Shown here piece by piece: positions 48,570 to 56,655 of a stretch of DNA of 64,000 nucleotides; position 1 is the first letter of the stretch, and each line of letters opens with the position of its first letter. The notes under the pieces were generated by a model that was not told the DNA's origin, searched no databases, and saw only the letters and a list, made by a program, of their open reading frames with translations. The position numbers and the translations under genes are program-made. The stretch is from Pseudomonas guariconensis (GTDB taxonomy: Bacteria > Pseudomonadota > Gammaproteobacteria > Pseudomonadales > Pseudomonadaceae): the NCBI RefSeq assembly GCF_024127895.1, contig NZ_JAMYBK010000004.1, positions 1-64,000 of the forward strand, given 5' to 3'.

Positions 48570-48744
48570 AGATCCTGAAGGTGAAAAACGATGCTCAAAC
48601 ATGGACGCGCATGTTCGGCTCGCAGGATAGGTGGGATGGCTCTACAAAAATGTAAGGCTCTTCACCCGAGGGGCGTGGAAATATGGACGGTTACTCTGCA
48701 GCCCGTTAAGGCTCAGGCGCTCGAGCGTGACGCACGAGGGCACC

Positions 48745-49155
48745 TCAGTGCCGGCCGTCACCGTCTGGCAGGCTGAGCCGTTGCTTTTGCTGGTGCCAGT
48801 CGAACGCTTCGCCTTTCTGCTCTGCCTCGTACCGGAGTTCTTCCAGTCGCTGATACAGGTCCAGTTCTTCGTCAGGCATGAAATGCAGGCAATCCCCGCC
48901 GAAGAACCACAGCAGGTCACGGGGGACCAGATGGGCAATCTGCGGGTAGCGCTGGATCACCTGGCAGATCAGGTCCTGGCCGAGGTACTGGCTTTCGAGC
49001 GGGTCCTTGGGAAGCACGGCAAGCAGTTCATCGAAGCGCTCCAGGAACAGCGTGTGGCTTTCTTCAGGCACCTGCTCGGCGTCGCCGAGTGCTACCAGGA
49101 TGGTGCGCAGATGATGCAGCAACTGCAGGTGGTAGGCTTGGTAGTCGGTCGCCAT
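48745..49155 (-). CDS. PA2817-like conserved protein
   Basis: 136 residues of a helical protein (YQAYHLQLLHHLRTILVALGDAE, HLVPRDLLWFFGGDCLHF). It resembles the PA2817 family that sits near the acyl-CoA dehydrogenase fadE in other pseudomonads. Here a P47-like gene separates it from fadE. Molecular role unknown. Confidence 0.75.
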   Translation of the reverse strand: MATDYQAYHLQLLHHLRTILVALGDAEQVPEESHTLFLERFDELLAVLPKDPLESQYLGQDLICQVIQRYPQIAHLVPRDLLWFFGGDCLHFMPDEELDLYQRLEELRYEAEQKGEAFDWHQQKQRLSLPDGDGRH

Positions 49156-49299
49156 GAAAAAGTCCTCGAGGAAATTGAGTGGGACGGGATTATAGAGGTC
49201 GGTGCATCACCGGCCAGCCAGATTTTTCGTACCTGACAATTCTGCCAGTTTCGAGCCGAGGGGAAAGGTGTTCCACTTGGACGAAAGAGGAGAGTTGCG

Positions 49300-50775
49300 A
49301 TGAAAATCATGGAGCTCGAGCCTTCGCCGGTGTTTTTCCTGATTGATCGGGACACGACCAATCGCCAGTGGAGGCTGCATGCCGACAAAGCAACTGCAAA
49401 AAGCGAGAGGGTCTATTTTGACCGCATCACCGGCCCGGTCAGTAGGAAAATCAGGCTGGTGTGGCTGGGTTACCCATCGCTTCTCTATACCGATAAGCAT
49501 ATTGAAGTGAGCAAGCACCTGCTGAGTGACTTGGAGATGACCCTGACCCACGAAGCAGGCACAAGTCATGGTTGGGTCAGTGACATAAGCCAGACATGGC
49601 CCGGTGACGATAAGACCCTGTCGATCAAGGCCTTGCTGGGGGACAGTCGGTTACGCTACAGGACCTTGGACCTGGGGGCGCTGCGCCTGGAGTGGTCGAG
49701 CCCGGCCGAGTACACCTTTAATGGTAGCGATGCGGATCTTGCGTTTTTCAGAGGCTATTTCGAACGTCGGGGGCAAACGCTGTTGTATCGCCTTACGCCA
49801 CCGTTGAACCCGCTCATGCATGATATATCGGTGCATTTCGAAAACGCTGGTAAGTTTTCGCCCTGGCTTTGGCTGTTCGGCGAGGACACGCGCGCTTTTG
49901 CAGCAGCACCGCCATCAGCAGAGATCGCCAGTGATTACAATGTGATCATTATTTCATCGTTGATGTACCCCGAGGTTTATAAAGATCTGCCGCCGAGCGA
50001 TAGTCAATGGATCGCTTCGCTTTTGGCTCCGCCGTCATCGTTCGAATTCGAGGGCGGTGTCTTTGAAGCCAGCCTCTACAGTTACTGGGCATTCTATGCG
50101 GCTGGTACGGCGGCAACGCCACGATCGTCCGACGATGAGATAGCCGGTTTGACGAACACAATGGCCATCACGCCTCTGGTCCGCGCGATTGGCAGTTTCG
50201 ATGCCAAGCAGGAACTTGTGCTTGAGCCTGCCGGTGAAGCCACCTTTGCTTTCGAAGGTGCCCATCTGGGGACGATGGGGCGTGAAAACGGTAGGCAGTA
50301 CTACTTCCCGCCAGCGGCGCTGCAACCAGCCGCCGAACTGGAGCCTGACAACAAGACCGACCGCCCTGCCGCGCTGTCGGCGACGGTCCGGGAGCCTGTG
50401 ACGGTGGATGTGATCAAGGCCAGCCGAGGTGAGAGCATTGCCTTCTCAACATTCATTTCCCGTTATGCGCCCCAGACGCATTTTTTCAAGGCCAAGGTGT
50501 CAGCAGGCAAACTGTCGCTGTCGCTATGGTACGTGAGCGCTGAATCCGATGAGCAAGTACAAGTTCCAGTCGACGAGCTCGAGTGGAAGATCGTTTCGGG
50601 CAATGGAAAGATCTCTCGGGCGGGCGTGTTCACGCCCGCCGCTGTCTTGCCCACTGCTTTCACTGCCGTGTGGGCGCGCGACCTGAGTGACACCCGGTTC
50701 ATGTATTGGGCGTTCACGATCATTCCCGTCCCGTTGTTCTCAGCGGAGAAAGTGAGCGAGCTGTTCAATGAATGA
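49300..50775 (+). CDS. Third P47-like/Ig-ended protein of the island (tentative)
   Basis: 491 residues; GAGGAG precedes the ATG. The N-terminal ~300 residues are beta-rich without a family I recognise (YTDKHIEVSKHLLSDLEMTL, then LPPSDSQWIASLLAPPSS). The last ~60 residues are an Ig-like unit of the same type as in the gene at 32039: LEWKIVSGNGKISRAGVFTP, then YWAFTIIPVPLFSAE compared with IWNYTVVPMPYTDAE there. No signal peptide. It lies between the PA2817-like gene and fadE, outside the split fimbrial operon, so island-type genes occur on both sides of the pilin-chaperone pair. Function unknown. Confidence 0.65.
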   Translation: MKIMELEPSPVFFLIDRDTTNRQWRLHADKATAKSERVYFDRITGPVSRKIRLVWLGYPSLLYTDKHIEVSKHLLSDLEMTLTHEAGTSHGWVSDISQTWPGDDKTLSIKALLGDSRLRYRTLDLGALRLEWSSPAEYTFNGSDADLAFFRGYFERRGQTLLYRLTPPLNPLMHDISVHFENAGKFSPWLWLFGEDTRAFAAAPPSAEIASDYNVIIISSLMYPEVYKDLPPSDSQWIASLLAPPSSFEFEGGVFEASLYSYWAFYAAGTAATPRSSDDEIAGLTNTMAITPLVRAIGSFDAKQELVLEPAGEATFAFEGAHLGTMGRENGRQYYFPPAALQPAAELEPDNKTDRPAALSATVREPVTVDVIKASRGESIAFSTFISRYAPQTHFFKAKVSAGKLSLSLWYVSAESDEQVQVPVDELEWKIVSGNGKISRAGVFTPAAVLPTAFTAVWARDLSDTRFMYWAFTIIPVPLFSAEKVSELFNE

Positions 50776-50803
50776 CCGCTCGCTGCTATCTGGCTTATGC
50801 CGG

Positions 50804-53251
50804 CTATCGCACCTGGTCTGGGTTGAGCGTGAGCGCGTCTTTTTCGAATGCATCGACGTCGATCACTGCCCGTCGGGCTCTTTCGGCTTCGTGCAAACGC
50901 TGGCCCTCGGCTGGCTGCAGGACACCGGCTGCGACGGCTTCGTCGATAGCCGATTGCCCGTTCGCTAGCCGTACCCCCCCCTCCTTGATGGCGTGGTGCA
51001 GCGTCTTGTGCAAAGGCCCGGTTTCATCCAGCAGGTCGCAGGCCCGCTGCAGTGCCGCCACCGGGTCGCCTTCCGCCTGGGGCCGGAAGCAACCGGTCAA
51101 CAATTCTTCGAGCGCCGGGTCACCTTTGCTTCGGCCGATCAGCGCCGCCACCTCGGCGTCCAGCTCGTCGCTCGGCCCGGTATGCCGACGGCCGAACGGA
51201 AACACCAGGACGCGCAAGGCACAACCGACGAAACGGTTAGGGAAGTTATCGAGCAACCGGTCCAGGGCGTTTTCCGCCTGGCCCAGGCTTTCTTCCATGG
51301 CCCAGCGCAACAGGGGCTGCATGTGCTCGGGCGAACCCAGGTCGTGATAGCGCTTGAGCGCCGCCGAGCCCAGGTACAGGTGGCTCAGCACATCGCCCAG
51401 GCGTGCGCTCAGCCGTTCGCGGCGCTTCAGCGCACCGCCGAGCAGCATCATCGACAGGTCGGCCAGCAGGGCGAAGGCCGCGGCCTGGCGGTTGAGCGCA
51501 CGGAAGTAGCCTTGGCTCAGGGCATCGCCAGGGACGTTCTCCAGGCGGCCCAGGCCGAGGTTGTAGACCAGGGTGCTGGCCGCGTTGCCGGCGGCGAACA
51601 TGATGTGCTTCATCAGCAGCTCATCGAACTCGACCAGCGCCTGCCCGCGGTCCTCGCGCCCGGCCAGGGCCATTTCCTCGAGCACGAACGGGTGGCAGCG
51701 GATCGCGCCCTGGCCGAAGATCATCAGGTTGCGCGAGAGGATGTTGGCGCCCTCGACGGTGATGAAGATCGGCGCACCTTGCCAGTTGCGGCCCAGGTAG
51801 TTGTTCGGGCCCATGATGATGGCCTTGCCGCCATGCACGTCCATGGCGTGCTGGATGCACTCGCGGCCACGTTCGGTCAGGTGATACTTGAGGATCGCCG
51901 ACAACACCGAGGGCTTCTCGCCCAGGTCCACGGCCTTGGCGGTGAGCAGGCGGGCGCTGTCCATCAGCCAGGCGTTGCCGCCGATGCGGGCGAGGGATTC
52001 CTGGATACCCTCGAAGGCCGCCAGCGGTACGTTGAACTGCTCACGGATGTTGGCGTACTGGCCGGTGACCAGGCTGGTGTACTTGCCCACCCCGGTGCCC
52101 ACGGCAGGCAAGGAGATCGAGCGGCCTACCGATAGGCAGTTCATCAGCATCATCCAGCCCTTGCCGAGCATACCCTGGCCGCCGATGAGGAAGTCCAGCG
52201 GCACGAACACGTCCTTGCCGCTGTTGGGGCCGTTCATGAAGGCGGCGCCCAGGGGCAGGTGGCGCTTGCCGATCTCGACGCCGGGGGTGTCGGTGGGGAT
52301 CAGCGCCAGGCTGATGCCCAGCTCTTCTTCCTCGCCCAGCAGGTGGTCCGGGTCGTAGGCCTTGAACGCCAGGCCCAGCAGGGTGGCGATCGGGCCGAGG
52401 GTGATGTAGCGCTTTTCCCAGTTCAGGCGCAGGCCGATGACCTCTTCGCCATTCCACTGGCCCTTGCAGACGATACCGGTATCAGGCATCGCACCGGCGT
52501 CGGAGCCGGCCAAGGGGCCGGTGAGGGCGAAGCAGGGGATTTCCTCGCCACGGGCCAGGCGTGGCAGGTAGTGATTGCGCTGCTCGTCGGTGCCGTAGTG
52601 CAGCAGCAGTTCGGCCGGGCCCAGGGAGTTGGGCACCATCACCGTGGAGGCCAGGTCGCCGCTGCGGGTGGCCAGCTTCATCGCCACCTGGGAGTGGGCG
52701 TAGGCGGAGAAGCCCTTGCCGCCGTATTCCTTGGGGATGATCAGGGCGAAGAAACCTTGATCCTTGATGTGCTGCCAGGCTTCGGGCGGCAGGTCCAGGT
52801 CCTGGCCGATCTGCCAGTCGCTGACCATGGCGCAGAGTGCTTCGGTTGGGCCGTCGATGAAGGCTTGTTCTTCGTCGGTCAGTTTCGGTGCCGGATAGTC
52901 GAGCAGGGTGTTCCAGTTCGGGCGGCCGCTGAACAGCTCGCCGTCCCACCACACGGTGCCGGCGTCGATGGCCTCGCGCTCGGTCTGCGACATGGGCGGC
53001 AGGGTGCGCTGGAACCATTCGAACACCGGGCCTGTGAATACCTTGCGCCGCCACTGCGGCAATGCCACCAGGGCGATCTTCAGTGCCAGCACGATCCACA
53101 GCAGGGTCAGCAGCCAGCCGGGGGCGCTGCTGAAAATGCCCATCAGCAGCACATAGGCCGCGAGGATACCCAGGATCTGCAAGGGCGCCAGGCGCCGGTG
53201 CGTGAGGTACGCCGCGCCGATCACCAGCACCACCAACCACAACAGCAACAT
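50804..53251 (-). CDS. fadE: Acyl-CoA dehydrogenase FadE
   Basis: 815 residues, the long gammaproteobacterial type. Two N-terminal hydrophobic segments are followed by the acyl-CoA dehydrogenase core (FFALIIPKEYGGKGFSAYAH, CFALTGPLAGSDAGAMPDTG, AMDVHGGKAIIMGPNNYLGR) and a C-terminal extension specific to FadE. It catalyses the first oxidation of fatty acyl-CoA in beta-oxidation, passing electrons to ETF. It is convergent with the P47-like gene, 28 bases apart. Confidence 0.95.
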   Translation of the reverse strand: MLLLWLVVLVIGAAYLTHRRLAPLQILGILAAYVLLMGIFSSAPGWLLTLLWIVLALKIALVALPQWRRKVFTGPVFEWFQRTLPPMSQTEREAIDAGTVWWDGELFSGRPNWNTLLDYPAPKLTDEEQAFIDGPTEALCAMVSDWQIGQDLDLPPEAWQHIKDQGFFALIIPKEYGGKGFSAYAHSQVAMKLATRSGDLASTVMVPNSLGPAELLLHYGTDEQRNHYLPRLARGEEIPCFALTGPLAGSDAGAMPDTGIVCKGQWNGEEVIGLRLNWEKRYITLGPIATLLGLAFKAYDPDHLLGEEEELGISLALIPTDTPGVEIGKRHLPLGAAFMNGPNSGKDVFVPLDFLIGGQGMLGKGWMMLMNCLSVGRSISLPAVGTGVGKYTSLVTGQYANIREQFNVPLAAFEGIQESLARIGGNAWLMDSARLLTAKAVDLGEKPSVLSAILKYHLTERGRECIQHAMDVHGGKAIIMGPNNYLGRNWQGAPIFITVEGANILSRNLMIFGQGAIRCHPFVLEEMALAGREDRGQALVEFDELLMKHIMFAAGNAASTLVYNLGLGRLENVPGDALSQGYFRALNRQAAAFALLADLSMMLLGGALKRRERLSARLGDVLSHLYLGSAALKRYHDLGSPEHMQPLLRWAMEESLGQAENALDRLLDNFPNRFVGCALRVLVFPFGRRHTGPSDELDAEVAALIGRSKGDPALEELLTGCFRPQAEGDPVAALQRACDLLDETGPLHKTLHHAIKEGGVRLANGQSAIDEAVAAGVLQPAEGQRLHEAERARRAVIDVDAFEKDALTLNPDQVR

Positions 53252-53375
53252 AATCGGTCCTCCTTGGAACCAGGGGCTTGAGCCGTCCCACAGAGCTTAG
53301 ACGCAACGGCATGAAGGGTAGGGTCTGAACGATGACAGGGTGTGGTTGCAGGCGTTCTGTCGGGTTCGTCATCCT

Positions 53376-53477
53376 GGGGCTGCCTTGCAGCCCATCGCTG
53401 GCAAGCTCCACACGGACCGAGCCGTTCTTGGGGGCGTTGCCGAACCTGGGGCTTGCCGGCGATGGGGCACGAAGCGG
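53376..53477. repeat. Degenerate REP pair
   Basis: GGGGCTGCCTTGCAGCCCAT with CGCTGGCAAGCTCCACAC, then GGGGCTTGCCGGCGATGGGG. These are worn REP units upstream of the GST gene in the 53252-53524 gap; no gene seen there. Confidence 0.6.
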
Positions 53478-53524
53478 TTCTCTGGAGTAGACTGGTCACC
53501 CTCCGCATTCACAAGGACAGGGTC

Positions 53525-54148
53525 ATGCTGAAGATCTGGGGCCGCAAGAACTCGAGCAATGTGCGCAAGGCGCTGTGGATCGCCCATGAACTGGGCCTCG
53601 ATTTCGAATCCATCGATGCCGGCGGCGCCTTCGGCGTGGTCGACGAGCCTCACTACCGGGCGCGCAACCCCAACGGCCTGGTGCCGATGCTCGAGGACGG
53701 CGACCTGGTGCTGTGGGAGTCCAACGCCATCGTCCGCTACCTTTGCGCCGAGTACGGCCAGGAGCAGGGCTGGTACCTGGACGATCCTCGCCAGCGCGCC
53801 CAGGCCGACAAGTGGATGGACTGGGCCACCTCGTCCTTCGCCGGCCCGTTCCGCCCGCTGTTCTGGGGCCTGCTGCGCACGCCCGAAGAGCAGCGCGACT
53901 GGGTGGCGATCAACGCCGCGCACAAGCAATGTGCCCAACTGCTGGCCATCGCCGATGAAACCCTGGCCCACCAGCCGTACTTGTCTGGTGACCAGATCGG
54001 CATGGGCGACATCCCATTGGGGAGTTTCATCTATGCCTGGTTCGAGATGCCCATCGAGCGCCCGGCCATGCACCACCTGCAGGCCTGGTACGAGCGCCTG
54101 ACGGCGCGCCCGGCCTACCAGGCAGCGGTGATGACCGCGCTGACCTGA
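53525..54148 (+). CDS. Glutathione S-transferase family protein
   Basis: 207 residues starting MLKIWGRKNSSNVRKALW. The N-terminal thioredoxin-like domain carries the active-site Ser region (KNSSNVRKALW), cis-Pro in NGLVPMLEDGD and WESNAIVRYL for glutathione binding; the C-terminal domain is helical. The substrate is unknown. Confidence 0.9.
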   Translation: MLKIWGRKNSSNVRKALWIAHELGLDFESIDAGGAFGVVDEPHYRARNPNGLVPMLEDGDLVLWESNAIVRYLCAEYGQEQGWYLDDPRQRAQADKWMDWATSSFAGPFRPLFWGLLRTPEEQRDWVAINAAHKQCAQLLAIADETLAHQPYLSGDQIGMGDIPLGSFIYAWFEMPIERPAMHHLQAWYERLTARPAYQAAVMTALT

Positions 54149-54168
54149 TCGAACACCTCGGCTTCTTC

Positions 54169-54181
54169 GATAGTCATTATC
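54169..54181. promoter_or_regulatory. Fur-box-like half site upstream of the ABC exporter
   Basis: GATAGTCATTATC matches 12 of the last 13 positions of the Fur consensus (GATAATCATTATC). It lies about 110 bases before the ATPase gene. The left part of the box is not conserved. Confidence 0.3.
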
Positions 54182-54293
54182 AATAGACATGACTGTACTT
54201 GTGCGGCCAGGCCTTGCACCATTGGCCGCACTCACTGCGCCAGTGACTTTACCTGGCGTGTCCTGCACCTTTTTCTTCGGTAAGTGACCCGCT

Positions 54294-55226
54294 ATGAGTT
54301 CCGCCCTGTCCATACGACAGTTGACCAAGACCTACGGCAATGGCTTCCAGGCCCTCAAGGGCATCGACCTGGAGGTTGCCGAGGGCGACTTCTTCGCCTT
54401 GCTCGGCCCCAACGGCGCCGGCAAATCCACCACCATCGGCATTCTCTCGACCCTGGTGAACAAAACCAGCGGCACGGTGAATGTCTTCGGCCACGACCTG
54501 GACCGCGAGCCTGCGGCGCTCAAGCGCTGCCTGGGCGTGGTGCCCCAGGAGTTCAACTTCAACCAGTTCGAGAAGACCTTCGATATCGTCGTCACCCAGG
54601 CGGGTTACTACGGTATCCCGGCCAAGCTGGCCAAGGAGCGCGCCGAACAGTACCTGACCCAGCTCGGCCTGTGGGACAAGCGCGACGTGCCATCGCGTTC
54701 GCTGTCCGGTGGCATGAAGCGCCGGCTGATGATCGCTAGGGCGCTGATCCACGAGCCGCGCCTGCTGATCCTCGACGAGCCGACCGCCGGGGTGGACATC
54801 GAGCTGCGCCGCTCGATGTGGAGCTTTCTCACCGAGCTGAACCAGAAGGGCATCACCATCATCCTGACCACGCACTACCTGGAGGAAGCCGAGCAACTGT
54901 GCCGCAACATCGGCATCATCGACCACGGCACCATCGTCGAGAACACCAGCATGCGCAAGCTGCTCGGCAAGCTGCACGTCGAGACCTTCGTCCTCGACCT
55001 CAAGCACGACTTGCCCGCCGCACCGGCGCTGGAGGGATATCCGTGCCGGCTGATCACCCCGCACACCCTCGAGGTGCAAGTGGACAAGGACATCGGTATC
55101 ACCGCGCTGTTCGGCCAGCTGGCGCTGCGCAACATCGAGGTGCAGAGCCTGCGCAACAAGACCAACCGACTCGAGGAACTGTTCGTGGCCCTGGTGGAAA
55201 AGAACCTGTCGAAGGTGGCCGTATGA
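54294..55226 (+). CDS. ABC transporter ATP-binding protein, YadG type
   Basis: 310 residues. Walker A is GPNGAGKST, the signature is LSGGMKRRL, and Walker B is LLILDEPTAGVD, with TTHYLEEAEQLC as the H loop. A C-terminal domain of ~90 residues follows. It pairs with the ABC-2 permease whose ATG overlaps its stop (ATGA). The complex resembles YadGH exporters of unknown substrate. Confidence 0.93.
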   Translation: MSSALSIRQLTKTYGNGFQALKGIDLEVAEGDFFALLGPNGAGKSTTIGILSTLVNKTSGTVNVFGHDLDREPAALKRCLGVVPQEFNFNQFEKTFDIVVTQAGYYGIPAKLAKERAEQYLTQLGLWDKRDVPSRSLSGGMKRRLMIARALIHEPRLLILDEPTAGVDIELRRSMWSFLTELNQKGITIILTTHYLEEAEQLCRNIGIIDHGTIVENTSMRKLLGKLHVETFVLDLKHDLPAAPALEGYPCRLITPHTLEVQVDKDIGITALFGQLALRNIEVQSLRNKTNRLEELFVALVEKNLSKVAV

Positions 55227-56002
55227 ACCTGGAACTGCGCACCAACTGGGTCGCCCTCAATACCATCGTCTACCGCGAAGTCCGGCGTTTCCTGCGCATC
55301 TGGCCACAGACCCTGCTGCCCCCGGCGATCACCATGGTCCTGTACTTCGTGATCTTCGGTAACCTGATCGGCCGGCAGATCGGCGACATGGGCGGCTTCA
55401 GCTACATGGAGTACATCGTCCCGGGGCTGATCATGATGTCGGTGATCACCAACTCCTACGGCAACGTGGTGTCGAGTTTCTTCGGCAGCAAGTTCCAGCG
55501 CTCGATCGAGGAACTGATGGTCTCGCCGGTGTCGCCGCACACCATTCTCGTCGGCTATGTGCTGGGCGGTGTGTTGCGGGGGCTGGCCGTGGGGGTGATC
55601 GTCACCTTGCTGTCGCTGTTCTTCACCCAATTGCAGGTGCATCACCTGGGCGTGACCATCGTCGTGGTGCTGTTGACCGCGACCATCTTCTCGCTGCTGG
55701 GCTTCGTCAACGCGGTATTCGCGCGCAACTTCGACGATATCTCGATCATCCCGACCTTCGTGCTCACGCCGCTGACCTACCTGGGCGGGGTGTTCTACTC
55801 GATCAACCTGCTGCCGCCGTTCTGGCAGACCGTGTCGCTGGCCAACCCGGTGCTGCACATGGTCAATTCGTTCCGCTACGGCATCCTAGGGGTGTCGGAT
55901 ATCCGTATTGGCACGGCGATTACGTTCATGCTGGTGGCCACCGCGGTGCTCTACCTGCTGTGTGTCCGCCTGCTGGTCAGCGGCCGCGGCATGCGTGCCT
56001 GA
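55223..56002 (+). CDS. ABC-2 type permease, YadH type
   Basis: 259 residues with about six membrane segments, beginning MNLELRTNWVALNTIVYREV. YIVPGLIMMSVITNSYGNVV and the FGSKFQRSIEELMVSPVS coupling loop are typical. It forms an exporter with the preceding ATPase. Its 3' end overlaps the convergent DUF2062 gene by 117 bases. Confidence 0.92.
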   Translation: MNLELRTNWVALNTIVYREVRRFLRIWPQTLLPPAITMVLYFVIFGNLIGRQIGDMGGFSYMEYIVPGLIMMSVITNSYGNVVSSFFGSKFQRSIEELMVSPVSPHTILVGYVLGGVLRGLAVGVIVTLLSLFFTQLQVHHLGVTIVVVLLTATIFSLLGFVNAVFARNFDDISIIPTFVLTPLTYLGGVFYSINLLPPFWQTVSLANPVLHMVNSFRYGILGVSDIRIGTAITFMLVATAVLYLLCVRLLVSGRGMRA

Positions 56003-56512
56003 CAGCCGCTGCTTGCGCCGGCGCCACTGCCGGCCCACCCACCAGCGCCAGTACAGCATGGTCGCGAAGTAGGCGAGCACGCCCAGGACCACGCCGCAGA
56101 CCACCGAACCGAGCAGGAACGGCTGCCAGACGGTGGCGAGCTGGGCGGTGATCCACTCGAAGGTCAGTTCGTCGGGGAGGGTGCGCGGTGGGATCTGCAT
56201 CAGCCAGGCGCCGGTCATGTAGGTGACGAAGAACACCGGTGGCATGGTCAGCGGGTTGGTCAGCCACACCAGGCTGACCGCGATCGGCAGGTTGCCGCGC
56301 AATGGGATCGCCAGGCTGGCCGCCAGCAGCATCTGCATGGGAAGGGGGATGAGCGCTGCGAACAGGCCGACACCCATGGCCCGCGCCACCGAATGGCGGT
56401 TCAGGTGCCAGAGGTTCGGATCGTGCAGCAATCGGCCGAGAAAACGTAAGGACTTGTGTTCTCGAATGCTGGTCGGATCCGGCATGTAGCGTTTGAAAAG
56501 ACGGCGCGGCAT
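55886..56512 (-). CDS. DUF2062 membrane protein
   Basis: 208 residues. The N-terminal part PRRLFKRYMPDP and WHLNRHSVARAMGVGLF, then LPMQMLLAASLAIPLRGNLPIA, match DUF2062 proteins, with two or three membrane segments. The last ~40 residues (after QWRRRKQRLSG) are low in conservation and are encoded antisense to the ABC permease gene. Function unknown. Confidence 0.85.
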   Translation of the reverse strand: MPRRLFKRYMPDPTSIREHKSLRFLGRLLHDPNLWHLNRHSVARAMGVGLFAALIPLPMQMLLAASLAIPLRGNLPIAVSLVWLTNPLTMPPVFFVTYMTGAWLMQIPPRTLPDELTFEWITAQLATVWQPFLLGSVVCGVVLGVLAYFATMLYWRWWVGRQWRRRKQRLSGTHAAAADQQADTQQVEHRGGHQHERNRRANTDIRHP

Positions 56513-56655
56513 GTAGGCTCCCGGCGGGTCGAAGGCGCTCAGTATGCCCTGATTCCCGCACAGCCTCGTTCAGAGTTTGTGACAATTGTTGAGCGGGCTT
56601 TGTCGCCATTTCGTCTATGCCTCAGAAGGCGATTGTGCTTCTGGAGCCTTACCTC

